Below, one piece after another: positions 1 to 8,364 of a stretch of 64,000 nucleotides of DNA (positions are counted from its first letter, which is position 1; each line of letters opens with the position of its first letter). The stretch lies in assembly GCF_034674885.1 (NCBI RefSeq), contig NZ_JAUCDS010000001.1:62001-126000 (forward strand), written 5' to 3'. The position numbers and the translations under genes were made by a program. The stretch is from Castellaniella sp034674885. Its GTDB lineage: Bacteria; Pseudomonadota; Gammaproteobacteria; Burkholderiales; Burkholderiaceae_B. The notes under the pieces are model-generated. The model was not told the DNA's origin, ran no database searches, and saw only the letters and a program-made list of their open reading frames with translations.

Positions 1-345
1 CAGCTTGCGGCACAGATAGGCAAAATCCGAGTCGCTGGTGACTAAGCAAAACACATCAGCCCGTTCGTCAAACAGGGCCTCCAGCGCATCCAGCGCCAAG
101 GCAAGATCGGCCGTGTTCTTGCCAGAAGCATACTGATATTGCAGGCAAGGAGAAAAGGCAGAAGAGACCAGCACATCGCGCCACCTATCAGCCAGGGTTC
201 TCTGGTTGCCGTAACCACGCCGGATCGTGGCACGACCAAACTGAGCAGATATCAATAGGGCGTATTCGAGAATTTCTGGTGGAACGTTGTCACAGTCAAT
301 CAAAATCGCGACACGAGATCCTTCATCTGCCTGTATGTAGTTCAC
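1..345 (-). CDS. NYN-domain (LabA/DUF88-like) protein, 3' end outside window
   Basis: 115 residues are visible; the gene runs off the left edge of the window. The N-terminal part reads ILIDCDN at residues 14-20 and VTSDSDFAYL near the visible end, the acidic motifs that mark NYN/PIN-like nuclease folds of the LabA/DUF88 group. Members are thought to be metal-dependent RNases, but many are uncharacterised, so a precise role cannot be given. The start is a GTG at 343-345 preceded by an AGAGGG Shine-Dalgarno sequence at a suitable distance; no ATG fits better. It lies beside two gene remnants, so it may belong to an eroded accessory patch rather than the core genome. Confidence 0.75.
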   Translation of the reverse strand, partial: MNYIQADEGSRVAILIDCDNVPPEILEYALLISAQFGRATIRRGYGNQRTLADRWRDVLVSSAFSPCLQYQYASGKNTADLALALDALEALFDERADVFCLVTSDSDFAYLCRKL

Positions 346-503
346 AAGACCCTCTTATGATTTAACTCTGGCGTGACGGATTGCAATCCTGCCCACGACT
401 CCCCCTCGGTACCTTATTGCGCAACAACCCCAGGCTGGGAGCGCAATGGCGGCATTGCTTCATCATGCCATGATAGCGAGACTACTGGTAGTGCCAATCG
501 TAA

Positions 504-644
504 GCACCCGGCAAGCTGAGCGATGCACTGGATGAGAAGCAGAAAGACAAAAAGATCTCCAACCTGCTCACCGACCTGCGACGTAAAAAGCGTATCCGCA
601 ACACTGGCAGCCGAGGGCATCCAGACTGGAAGCTTGCAGAATAA
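504..644 (+). pseudogene. 3' remnant of a putative DNA-binding/ATP-binding regulator
   Basis: An open stretch of 46 codons ends in TAA and reads KDKKISNLLTDLRRKKRIRN followed by TGSRGHPDWKLAE. This resembles the winged-helix C-terminal tail seen in AlbA_2/Fic-type putative transcriptional regulators. A stop codon lies immediately upstream in frame (501-503), there is no start codon, and no continuation is recognisable in the other frames. I read it as the tail of a deleted gene. The family assignment rests on a short segment and is tentative. Confidence 0.4.
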
Positions 645-1070
645 ACGCAGACGGAAATTGTGCAAATTCACTTATGAATCAGAGCACTAGCTCTTTCTGC
701 AGTCCGAATTTGCAGAAAGGATGCAGAAAGGATACAGAAAGGGACTTCCGCTTGACCTAAAGCCTGCAAGACACAAGGCCCGCAGACCCAGAACGCGGCG
801 GCTCTCACCCCTCAACACGCACTCCTTGCAGGAAGGGCGCAGCGATACAGCCAGTGTTTCAGGCGGCGGACTCACGGCCACAGATGTCCGAGCCGTGCAG
901 GGTAATTCGCAGTTACTGGCCAACAGGCAAGCACCGCTCCCGCCGAGAGGGCGGTCTAATCGTTAAATTGTCATTCACAGAACCAGCGTTATCACTCATG
1001 AGCAGGCTACACGCTCTCGACCCGCCAATGCCCGTACACTGCCTGGGAAATCAAGGACAACATCCGCGAT
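645..1070. other. Gene-free stretch with no recognisable coding region
   Basis: Between the regulator remnant and the LysR remnant I see no open frame with convincing protein character. It contains only the short tandem repeat at 711-743. Open frames here on both strands have irregular codon use and resemble no family I recognise. Together with the flanking remnants this suggests decay of former genes. Confidence 0.5.
711..743 (+). repeat. Three tandem copies of an 11-bp unit
   Basis: The unit TGCAGAAAGGA occurs at 711-721 and 722-732 and, with changes at two positions, at 733-743. It lies in non-coding sequence between two gene remnants. No function can be assigned. Confidence 0.6.
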
Positions 1071-1730
1071 TTGCTGCGCGAGATAGGGGGGGACTGCACC
1101 CCCAGCCGACTGGCCAGGCGCTGGATTGCACCGGCCCTGCCATCGTTCTTCGCCCTGTACCCCCAGATGACACTGGAACTGGGCGGCAGCGACCGCATCG
1201 TCGATCTGGTGCGCGAAGGCGTCGATTGTGCTGTGCGCGTGGGCGAACTGGCCAGCAGCAGCCTGGTGGCGCGGCCGCTGGGCAGCCTGCGCATGATCAA
1301 CTGCGCCAGCCCGGCATATCGGGCCAAAATGGGTACGCCGCTTTCCCCCGCCGATCTGCCACAGCACCAGGCGGTGAACTATGCTGCAGGCGGCGGCCCT
1401 GTCGCGCCCTGGCTGTGGCAAGACCAGGGCGAACTCCGGACATACGTCATGCAGGCGCAGGTCGTCACTCATAACGTCGAAACCTACATTGCCTGTGCCC
1501 TGGCGGGTCTGGGCCTGATCCAGGTGCCTGCCTTTGATGTCCAGGACAAACTCGACGCCGCCACGCTGGTGCCGGTGCTGCAAGCTTGGCCCGCTCCCAG
1601 CATGCCGATGCACCTGATGTATGCACACAAGCGTCAACTATCGCGCCGCTTGCAGGCCTTTAGTCAATGGCTGGTGCAAACCCTGGAGCCGGTGCTGACT
1701 GATTCCACCCCTCGCCGGGAACCGGCCTGA
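1071..1730 (+). pseudogene. LysR-family regulator lacking its DNA-binding domain
   Basis: The 219 codons match only the effector-binding half of a LysR-type regulator: RRWIAPALPSFFALYP, then DLVREGVDCAVRVGEL, SLVARPLG and the C-terminal GLGLIQVPAFDV. The roughly 85-residue N-terminal helix-turn-helix and linker are missing; upstream in-frame sequence does not resemble them and no good ribosome site precedes the TTG at 1071. Family members are near 300 residues, so this is a 5'-deleted gene. It could still make a stable co-inducer-binding fragment, but a decayed gene is simpler and fits the neighbouring remnants. Confidence 0.75.
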
Positions 1731-1798
1731 TTTGTGTAGCTTGTCAGTGCCAAAATGAACTGCACCGTTCGACTCAGTCTTCAAAAACGACCGTCAAT

Positions 1799-2119
1799 AT
1801 GCTCAAAAACCTCTTTGCGGCCATGCCCGTCGATGCCGCCCACGAAGCCTTTGATGATCTATTGGATGTCCCTGGCCTGCGGATCGAGCGCATTGTGTCT
1901 CACGGGCAAAAAAGCCCATCGGACTTCTGGTACGAACAGGACGAGGATGAATGGGTCATCGTCCTGCAGGGCTCAGCCGCGTTGCAGGTCACAGGCCGGA
2001 ATGACCTGGTCATGCTGGCACCGGGCGACCACTACTGGATACCGGCGGGCCTCAGACATCGCGTGCATTCGACGGCACAGGATGGTCCTACGATCTGGTT
2101 GGCCGTTCATCGCTCATGA
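1799..2119 (+). CDS. Small cupin-domain protein
   Basis: A single-domain cupin of 106 residues. Cupin motif 1 appears as EWVIVLQGSAALQV and motif 2 as LAPGDHYWIPAGLRHRVHST, with a histidine pair typical of metal-binding cupins. Such small proteins may be enzymes, sugar-phosphate binders or regulators; the sequence does not decide. The ATG at 1799 is the first in frame. It is transcribed towards queG, and the two genes converge with a gap of about 40 bp. Confidence 0.75.
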   Translation: MLKNLFAAMPVDAAHEAFDDLLDVPGLRIERIVSHGQKSPSDFWYEQDEDEWVIVLQGSAALQVTGRNDLVMLAPGDHYWIPAGLRHRVHSTAQDGPTIWLAVHRS

Positions 2120-2157
2120 CTGCGACGCACACCCCAGCGATATCCAGGGGGCCGAGG

Positions 2158-3303
2158 TCACTGCGCCCGTCGATCCTGGCCATCGGAACCGACTTGCTGC
2201 GCCAGCGCCCAGGCAACGTGCTCTCGCACCAGGGCGCTTTCGTGGTCGGCCCGGCTGAGCAAGGCGGCGCGCAGTTCCTGGGCCTGCGCCGCGTCGGCCT
2301 GACGCAGCGCATTGCCCAGTGCCACGGCGATGTTGCGCAACCAGCGCTCGTGGTCGATGCGGCGGACCGGCCCGCCTTCGGTATGCTTGAGAAACGTCGC
2401 CTCGTCCCAGGCAAACAGTTCTACCAGCCGATGGCCGACCAGCGGCGAACGTTCGTCGAAGTCGGGCAGTTCTGTGGTCTGAGCGTATTTGTTCCAGGGG
2501 CAGATGGTCTGGCAATCGTCGCAGCCGTAGATATGGTTGCCCATCAGCGGGCGCAGATCTTCCGGGATGGAGCCGTGATATTCGATGGTGAGATAGGAAA
2601 TGCAGCGGCGCGCATCGACCACGCCCGGCGCGACGATGGCGCCCGTGGGGCAGACGTCGATGCAGGCGGTACAGGTGCCGCAATGCGCGCTGACCGGATC
2701 GGTGGGTTCCAGCGGAAAATCCACGAAGATCTCGCCCAGGAAGAACATCGACCCCGCATCGCGCGAGAGCACCATGGAATGCTTGCCGCGCCAGCCCTGG
2801 CCGCTGCGGCTGGCCAGTTCCTTTTCCAGCACGGGCGCCGAATCCGAAAAAACGCGGTACCCAAAGGGGCCGACCAGCGCCTCGATGCGGTCACACAGTT
2901 TCTTCAGGCGCCCGCGCACGACCTTGTGATAGTCGCGCCCCCGCGCATACAGCGACACCACGCCCTCGCCCGGATCGTCCAGACGCGACAGCTCGCGCCT
3001 TTGCCAGTCTGGCGGAGTGGTGCCACGCGGCAGGTAGGGCATGCGCGCAGTAATCACACTGACAGTGCCAGGAACCAGTTCGGCCGGGCGCGCGCGCTTG
3101 AGGCCGTGGCGCTCCATGTAATGCAGATCGCCGTGGTAGCCCAGAGCCAGCCATTGCAGCAAACGTGGCTCGGCCGAGGACAGATCCACGCCTGCCACGC
3201 CGATCTGGGAAAACCCCAGTTCGCGCGCCCAGGTCCGGATCTGCTCAAGCCATTGGCCGTTATCGGCATTGTTCGGCAGGGATGGAATGGAAGGGGTCGC
3301 CAT
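2158..3303 (-). CDS. queG: Epoxyqueuosine reductase QueG
   Basis: QueG performs the last step of queuosine synthesis: cobalamin-dependent reduction of epoxyqueuosine to queuosine in tRNA, in the cytoplasm. The 381-residue protein has the family length. Two 4Fe-4S binding clusters are visible, C208/C211/C214/C218 in CGTCTACIDVCP and C261/C264/C268 in YGCDDCQTICPWN, with an additional C234. D154 in FSDSAPVLEKELA matches the catalytic aspartate. The C-terminal tail carries the HEAT-like repeat of the family (RWLRNIAVALGNAL). It is divergent from the GGDEF gene across a 42-bp gap. Confidence 0.96.
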   Translation of the reverse strand: MATPSIPSLPNNADNGQWLEQIRTWARELGFSQIGVAGVDLSSAEPRLLQWLALGYHGDLHYMERHGLKRARPAELVPGTVSVITARMPYLPRGTTPPDWQRRELSRLDDPGEGVVSLYARGRDYHKVVRGRLKKLCDRIEALVGPFGYRVFSDSAPVLEKELASRSGQGWRGKHSMVLSRDAGSMFFLGEIFVDFPLEPTDPVSAHCGTCTACIDVCPTGAIVAPGVVDARRCISYLTIEYHGSIPEDLRPLMGNHIYGCDDCQTICPWNKYAQTTELPDFDERSPLVGHRLVELFAWDEATFLKHTEGGPVRRIDHERWLRNIAVALGNALRQADAAQAQELRAALLSRADHESALVREHVAWALAQQVGSDGQDRRAQ

Positions 3304-3345
3304 AATCGTACAGTGTAGAACCTGAAACCAAACCTATAATTCTTC

Positions 3346-4686
3346 ATGGGGAAAAGAACCTACACGCCTGACGCCAATTTCATCGATCTCCTGATCGATG
3401 CGGTGTTCGCTGTCGATATCGACGCCAACGTGGTGTTTGCCAGCGCCGCCTGCGAACGCATCTTCGGATATTCCCCCGAAGAGATGGTCGGCATGAACAT
3501 GTTCGACATCATGCTGCCGGAGGATCGTGAGCGCACCCTGCGCTCGGTGAGCGAGGTCATGAGTGGCCACCCTCAGCTCCACTTCGAGAATCGATACGTG
3601 CGCAAAGACGGACGCATCGTGCATCTCATGTGGGCGACACGCTGGTCGCCGACCGACCAACTCCGGATAGGCTTGGCGCGCGACATCACCGAACGCAAGC
3701 ACGCCGAGTCGATACAGACCGCGCTCTATGCGATTTCCGAAGCCTCGCACGGCGCAGGGGATCTGCTCACGCTGATCCAGCGCATCCACCAGATCGTCGG
3801 CGCCTTGCTGCCGGCGGACAATTTTTCCGTCGCACTCCACGATGCGGAAACGGGGCTGCTGAGTTTTCCATATTACGTGGATGAACACGAGCACCAACCC
3901 GAACCCCAGGAACCAAAGGCCGGAACCCTGTATGCAACGATCCTGCAAAGCGGGCAGCCGCTTCTGTTGCCACCAGGAACCGTGCTTACGGATGAACTGG
4001 GCACCCATGTCGGTCCGAGCCCGCTTTGCCAATTGGGGGTGCCTCTCAAAGCGCGCAACGACACCATCGGTGTGCTGGTGTTGAAGAGCTATCCGGGCGG
4101 CGCCATCTACAACGAGAAAGACCAGGAACTGCTGCAGTTCATCTCCACGCAGATCGCGACCGTCATCGAGCGTCAGCGGATGCAGGCGCGACTTCAACAC
4201 ATGGCGCAATACGACCAGTTGACCGGACTGCCCAATCGAGGACTTCTATATGACAGGCTCAAGATGGCCCTGGCGGTGGCGCGGCGGGAACACGAGCGGC
4301 TGTCAGTGCTCTACCTGGACCTGGATCGGTTCAAAGTAGTCAACGACACCCTGGGCCACGGCGTGGGCGATCTGCTGCTGCAGAATGTCGCCAACCGCCT
4401 GAAGCGGTGCGTTCGCGAGTCGGACACTGTCGCGCGCATCGGAGGCGATGAGTTCGTGGTGCTGCTTCAGCGCGCTCCCACACCCAGGCAAGCCACAGTG
4501 GTCGCGGCAAAAATCCGGGACGCGCTGAGCCAACCGGTCACCCTGGACGGCCACACCCTGAGCATCGTACCGAGCATCGGGATTGCGCACTACCCCGAAC
4601 ATGGCGAGTTCGAACAGCAGCTGCTCAAGCATGCCGACCACGCCATGTACCGCGCGAAAAACAAACAGGCTCTGAACAGGGAATAA
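3346..4686 (+). CDS. PAS-GAF-GGDEF diguanylate cyclase
   Basis: Predicted c-di-GMP-synthesising signalling enzyme of 446 residues. An N-terminal PAS domain (about 10-120, ending in the PAC-like GLARDITERKHAE) is followed by a GAF domain (about 135-275) and a GGDEF domain (about 285-440). The active-site GGDEF motif is intact at 366-370 and an inhibitory-site RxxD (R357 to D360) lies five residues upstream, so product inhibition is expected. There is no EAL domain and no membrane segment, so it is probably a soluble sensor. The signal sensed is unknown. It stands alone between queG and a secreted protein. Confidence 0.92.
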   Translation: MGKRTYTPDANFIDLLIDAVFAVDIDANVVFASAACERIFGYSPEEMVGMNMFDIMLPEDRERTLRSVSEVMSGHPQLHFENRYVRKDGRIVHLMWATRWSPTDQLRIGLARDITERKHAESIQTALYAISEASHGAGDLLTLIQRIHQIVGALLPADNFSVALHDAETGLLSFPYYVDEHEHQPEPQEPKAGTLYATILQSGQPLLLPPGTVLTDELGTHVGPSPLCQLGVPLKARNDTIGVLVLKSYPGGAIYNEKDQELLQFISTQIATVIERQRMQARLQHMAQYDQLTGLPNRGLLYDRLKMALAVARREHERLSVLYLDLDRFKVVNDTLGHGVGDLLLQNVANRLKRCVRESDTVARIGGDEFVVLLQRAPTPRQATVVAAKIRDALSQPVTLDGHTLSIVPSIGIAHYPEHGEFEQQLLKHADHAMYRAKNKQALNRE

Positions 4687-4817
4687 ATCGATCGCGCCAG
4701 CCGTTTACCGTTCACAGGGGGCTCCACACCGCTGGTGACGCGTGTTCTCCTGTGCCCGCCGTATCCGCAACGAACCCATCGCTGCGGCGAATCTGAACTC
4801 AAACCGAGGAGCACATC

Positions 4818-5180
4818 ATGTTGCGTACCCTGATGTTATTGGCACTTGGCACCGCCGTGTCTTTGCCCGCGCTGGCTGAACCGCCGAAGGTCATGAACGG
4901 CAGCATCGTCGACGAACACGGCATGAGCCTGTATGTTTTCGACAAAGACGACATGGCCGGCAAAAGCACGTGCGCTGGAGCCTGCGCCACCAACTGGCCG
5001 CCCGCAGCAGCCGATTCCTACGACAAGGAAAGCGGCGACTGGACCATCATCAAGCGCGACGATGGCGTCCACCAGTGGGCCTACAAGGGCCACCCCCTGT
5101 ACCGCTGGCACACGGACAAGAAACCGGGCGATGCCATGGGCGACGGGATCAAGAACGTCTGGCATGTGGCCAAGCCATGA
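4818..5180 (+). CDS. Small exported repeat protein (Lipoprotein_15/COG4315 type)
   Basis: 120 residues with a signal peptide ending around LPALA-E (residue 20). The mature part has the paired motif of COG4315: HGMSLYVFDKD (Yx[FWY]xxD type) then STCAGACATNWPP, and a second copy HPLYRWHTDKKPGD. No lipobox cysteine is present, so it is likely a free periplasmic or secreted protein. The family's function is unknown. It ends 69 bp before the ECF sigma gene and in the same direction; such proteins often sit with ECF sigma/anti-sigma genes, so co-regulation is plausible. Confidence 0.85.
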   Translation: MLRTLMLLALGTAVSLPALAEPPKVMNGSIVDEHGMSLYVFDKDDMAGKSTCAGACATNWPPAAADSYDKESGDWTIIKRDDGVHQWAYKGHPLYRWHTDKKPGDAMGDGIKNVWHVAKP

Positions 5181-5249
5181 CCAACAGGCACGAGGCCTTT
5201 GGAAATCCAGGGCCCGGCATGAACCGCCCTGCCGATTCGAGGCCTCTGC

Positions 5250-5771
5250 GTGAGCTTTGAAGCCGACCTCCTGGTCTGGCTGCCAAACTTGCGGCGCTAT
5301 GCACGCGCGCTCTCCGGCGACCCGGCCTGGGCCGACGACCTGGTGCAGGACACGCTGGAGCGCGCCTTGAGCCGGACGCGCCTCTGGCGCCCGGGCAGCA
5401 ACCTGCGCGCCTGGCTGTTCACGGTCCTGCGCAACCTGTTCATCGACCAACTGCGCGCCCGGCGCGAACTGGCAGTGGACGATGAGTCTGCCCCATGGCA
5501 GAGCATGGCCGCGCCCGCCACGGAAACAGATGGCCTGGTGTTGCGCGATGTACAACGAGCGCTGTATCGCTTGCCGATCGAGCAGCGCGAGGTGTTGCTG
5601 CTGGTCGGCCTGGAGGAACTGAGCTATCAAGAGGCCGCAAAGGTGCTGGGAGTGCCAATCGGCACCGTGATGTCGCGCGTAGCACGCGGCCGCAAACGCC
5701 TGCGCGCCCTGCTGTCGGAAGGTTCAGTCAACCAAGGAGCCGCCTTGAAAGTGGTGAAGCACGTGTCATGA
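5250..5771 (+). CDS. ECF-type RNA polymerase sigma factor
   Basis: 173 residues with the two-domain ECF layout: region 2 near 5-75 (AWADDLVQDTLERAL, LRAWLFTVLRNLFIDQLR) and region 4 near 105-165 (LPIEQREVLLLVGLEELSYQ, VLGVPIGTVMSRVARGRKRL). It should direct polymerase to stress or envelope-response promoters. Start is GTG at 5250. Its TGA stop overlaps the ATG of the next gene by four bases (ATGA), so the two are translationally coupled, the usual arrangement for a sigma factor and its own anti-sigma factor. Confidence 0.92.
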   Translation: MSFEADLLVWLPNLRRYARALSGDPAWADDLVQDTLERALSRTRLWRPGSNLRAWLFTVLRNLFIDQLRARRELAVDDESAPWQSMAAPATETDGLVLRDVQRALYRLPIEQREVLLLVGLEELSYQEAAKVLGVPIGTVMSRVARGRKRLRALLSEGSVNQGAALKVVKHVS

Positions 5772-6535
5772 GCGAATCTCTCCATCCTACGGCGGCGTCC
5801 CCGGAACTCGGGGACGAGCTGAATCTGCTGTCGGCCCTGGTCGACGGCGAGCTCTCCGAGGCCGAACATGCGGCGATCAGCGCTCGTCTGGCCGACGATC
5901 CGGCTGCCGCCGCGTCCGTCGCCCACTACCGCGCGCAGAATGCCGCCCTGAAGGCCCTGTTCCCGCTGCCGCAGGCAGAGCCCGCGCTGTTCGTGCGGCG
6001 CCGCGCCCCCTGGTGGCAGTGGGCCGGGATGGCAACGGCAGGGATGGCGCTGGGCTTGGCGCTGGCGTGGATACCAGCCCGGTTCGATGTCCTGCCGCCT
6101 GCGTTCGCGCGCAACGCAGATATGGCCTATGCCGTGTATGCGCCTGAACAACGGCATCCCGTCGAGGTGGCGGCAACGCAGCAGGCACATCTGACAGGAT
6201 GGCTCTCCAAACGGCTGAATCGTCCGCTGTCGGTGCCGTCCCTGCAGGAATACGGCTATTCCCTGGTCGGCGGCCGCCTGCTGCCCGGCGAGTCGGGGCC
6301 AGCTGCGCAGTTCATGTACCAGAATCAGGCAGGTGAACGGCTGACGCTGTACATCGTCAAATTTCCACAAGAACAGGCCTCGTTCCAACTGTTGCGCGAT
6401 GGGACGCGGCGCACCTTCTACTGGGTGAGCCAGGGCATGGGATACGCCTTGTCCGGCGATCTGGCCGAAACAAGCCTGCGGGTGATCGCACTGGACGTAT
6501 GCACCGGGCTGGGCGGCCGTCCCGCCCAGTGGTAG
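5768..6535 (+). CDS. Membrane-anchored anti-sigma factor
   Basis: 255 residues. The cytosolic N-terminus (about 15-60) has the anti-sigma character LNLLSALVDGELSEAEHAAI, without the HxxxCxxC zinc motif. One membrane segment lies at about 83-103, then a periplasmic domain of about 150 residues of the RseA/ChrR-associated kind (SLQEYGYSLVGGRLLPGESG, AAQFMYQNQAGERLTLYI). It presumably holds the preceding ECF sigma factor at the membrane and releases it on an envelope signal. The start is fixed by the four-base overlap with the sigma gene. The signal is not evident. Confidence 0.85.
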   Translation: MSESLHPTAASPELGDELNLLSALVDGELSEAEHAAISARLADDPAAAASVAHYRAQNAALKALFPLPQAEPALFVRRRAPWWQWAGMATAGMALGLALAWIPARFDVLPPAFARNADMAYAVYAPEQRHPVEVAATQQAHLTGWLSKRLNRPLSVPSLQEYGYSLVGGRLLPGESGPAAQFMYQNQAGERLTLYIVKFPQEQASFQLLRDGTRRTFYWVSQGMGYALSGDLAETSLRVIALDVCTGLGGRPAQW

Positions 6536-6549
6536 CACATCTGCAGCGC

Positions 6550-7134
6550 CTATACCCCCGTCGCCAGCTTTGCCATGACGACGATGATGGCGATCTGCAT
6601 GACGCCCTGGCTGGCGACCACGTAATAGAAGCGGCTCATCATGCGACCGATCTTCGGGCCGTCGGGCACGGGTTTCTGAATCTCCAGACAGACGCGCACG
6701 CTGGTGGGCAGCAGATAGCCCAGGCCCTGGATCGTCATCAGGGTCACCAGCGCCAGCGCCGCTGCAATCCAGCCGAACTGCGGCCATGGCAACTGCATGA
6801 ACCCGAGCTGGACCGCCAGAAACCAGCCTGCGGTGCTCGTCATGATGGACAGGGTCGGCATCAGGAACAGGGTGACCGGGGTCAAGCGAATGATGATTTC
6901 CTTGCGCACGGGAACCGGCACGCTGCGAATGATCGGACCGATGACGAAACCCATGAACAGGTCGATGCCGGTCCACAATACGCCGCTCATGACGTGGACC
7001 CAGTCGAGAAACCAGATATTCCCGGCCGCAATGGCCACCACCAGGACCAGCAGCGCCGCTGCTACATACCAGAGGTAGCGCCACCGGATCAGCCCCGGTC
7101 CTGCTTCCGGGGTCGTAACAAGCGATGCATCCAT
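6550..7134 (-). CDS. Uncharacterised integral membrane protein
   Basis: 194 residues with about five hydrophobic segments. A histidine-containing first loop, WVHVMSGVLWTGIDLFMGF, resembles the haem/copper-associated first helices of CopD and DUF2269 proteins, but I cannot assign a family firmly. It converges with the anti-sigma gene, leaving only 14 bp. Function unknown; a role in redox or metal handling would be speculation. Confidence 0.7.
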   Translation of the reverse strand: MDASLVTTPEAGPGLIRWRYLWYVAAALLVLVVAIAAGNIWFLDWVHVMSGVLWTGIDLFMGFVIGPIIRSVPVPVRKEIIIRLTPVTLFLMPTLSIMTSTAGWFLAVQLGFMQLPWPQFGWIAAALALVTLMTIQGLGYLLPTSVRVCLEIQKPVPDGPKIGRMMSRFYYVVASQGVMQIAIIVVMAKLATGV

Positions 7135-7288
7135 AGATCCTCCGCTGTCTTATCGTCGCCCTCCTCACCGGGCGATCCTGGAATTTTAAGCTTCAATGGT
7201 CTGCAGAGAAACAAGGCAAGCGTCGCTCGCAGCTAGAATATTCCCTGATGGCCCCCCGGATGCGCCGGGAGACGGAAGGAACTTGCTC

Positions 7289-7900
7289 ATGACCTTTGGA
7301 AATCCGCCCGGACCCCTGCGGCCCGGCGGGACACGCCGTGTCGCCAAGGCGCCGCCTGCACGGCCGCTCCTGCTGCTGCTCAACAAGCCCTTCGGCGTGC
7401 TGACGCAGTTCAGCGACGACCAGGGGCGCGCCACACTGAAAGACTTCGTCGACGTGCCCGACGTCTACCCGGCCGGCCGGCTGGACCGCGACAGCGAAGG
7501 TCTGCTCCTGCTGACCAACGACGGTCGTCTGCAGGCGCGCATCGCCGATCCCCGATACAAGATGGCGAAAACCTACTGGGTACAGGTCGAAGGCGAGCCG
7601 GCAGACGCCCAATTGCAGCGCCTTCGCACCGGCGTGGGCCTGAAGGATGGCCCCACCCTGCCCGCGCAGGCCCGCCGCCTGGCCGAGCCCTCGCTGTGGC
7701 CACGAGACCCTCCGGTGCGGTTTCGCAAGAACATCCCGACCGCCTGGCTGGAAATCACCATCCAGGAAGGCCGCAACCGCCAGGTGCGGCGCATGACGGC
7801 CGCCGTGGGCTTGCCGACCTTGCGCCTGGTGCGCATGAGCATCGGCCCCTGGAACCTGGACGACCTGCAGCCCGGCGCATGGCGCGAGGTCAGCCCGTGA
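7289..7900 (+). CDS. rluE: 23S rRNA pseudouridine synthase RluE-like
   Basis: Predicted RsuA/RluE-family enzyme that isomerises a uridine in 23S rRNA (U2457 in E. coli). The 203-residue protein shows LLLLNKPFGVLTQFSD and the catalytic AGRLDRDSEGLLLLTNDG motif with its aspartate, then the RNA-binding EGRNRQVRRMTAAVGLPTLRL. There is no separate S4 domain, as in RluE. The ATG at 7289 has a GGAAGGA ribosome site; an upstream in-frame start would add 31 residues without family resemblance. Its stop overlaps the start of arfB, so the two are likely co-translated. Confidence 0.9.
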   Translation: MTFGNPPGPLRPGGTRRVAKAPPARPLLLLLNKPFGVLTQFSDDQGRATLKDFVDVPDVYPAGRLDRDSEGLLLLTNDGRLQARIADPRYKMAKTYWVQVEGEPADAQLQRLRTGVGLKDGPTLPAQARRLAEPSLWPRDPPVRFRKNIPTAWLEITIQEGRNRQVRRMTAAVGLPTLRLVRMSIGPWNLDDLQPGAWREVSP

Positions 7901-8307
7901 CGCAGGACCGCCATCCGATCCAGGAACACGAGGTCGAATTCATCGCCATCCGGGCCCAGGGCGCGGGCGGCCAGAACGTCAACAAGGTGTCCAGCGCCGT
8001 CCACCTGCGCTTCGACATCGGGGCCTCTTCGCTGCCCGAACACATCCGCGAACGCCTGCTGAGCCTGCGCGACCATCGCATCACATCGACGGGCGTGATC
8101 GTGATCAAGGCGCAATCCAGCCGCAGCCAGGCACAGAATCGGCTGGAGGCGCTGACGCGTCTGCAGGAGATCATCGACCGGGCCAGCGCCACCCCTGCGA
8201 TCCGGCGCCCCACCCGCCCGACGCTGGGGTCCAGGCGCCGCCGCCAGCAGGCCAAGACGGAACGCAGCGCCACCAAGCAACTGCGCGCCAAGGTCGAGGG
8301 ATACTGA
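7897..8307 (+). CDS. arfB: Peptidyl-tRNA hydrolase ArfB (YaeJ)
   Basis: ArfB rescues ribosomes stalled on non-stop mRNA by hydrolysing peptidyl-tRNA. The 136-residue protein carries the GGQ catalytic motif in IRAQGAGGQNVNKVSS and the lysine/arginine-rich C-terminal tail (SRRRRQQAKTERSATKQLR) that enters the mRNA channel. The GTG at 7897 is chosen: it has GAGGT six bases upstream and overlaps the rluE stop as GTGA. An ATG at 7879 in the same frame is an alternative that adds six residues. Confidence 0.92.
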   Translation: MTQDRHPIQEHEVEFIAIRAQGAGGQNVNKVSSAVHLRFDIGASSLPEHIRERLLSLRDHRITSTGVIVIKAQSSRSQAQNRLEALTRLQEIIDRASATPAIRRPTRPTLGSRRRRQQAKTERSATKQLRAKVEGY

Positions 8308-8364
8308 GCCCCGGCGTGCGTCCCCCGAGCCGCCCAAACCCTCGAACCGGCAGCGCTGCGTGAT

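Noticed and set aside
1..1730. Prophage or integrative element boundary
   Set aside because: No integrase, tRNA target or direct-repeat attachment site is visible in the window, so only gene decay is claimed.
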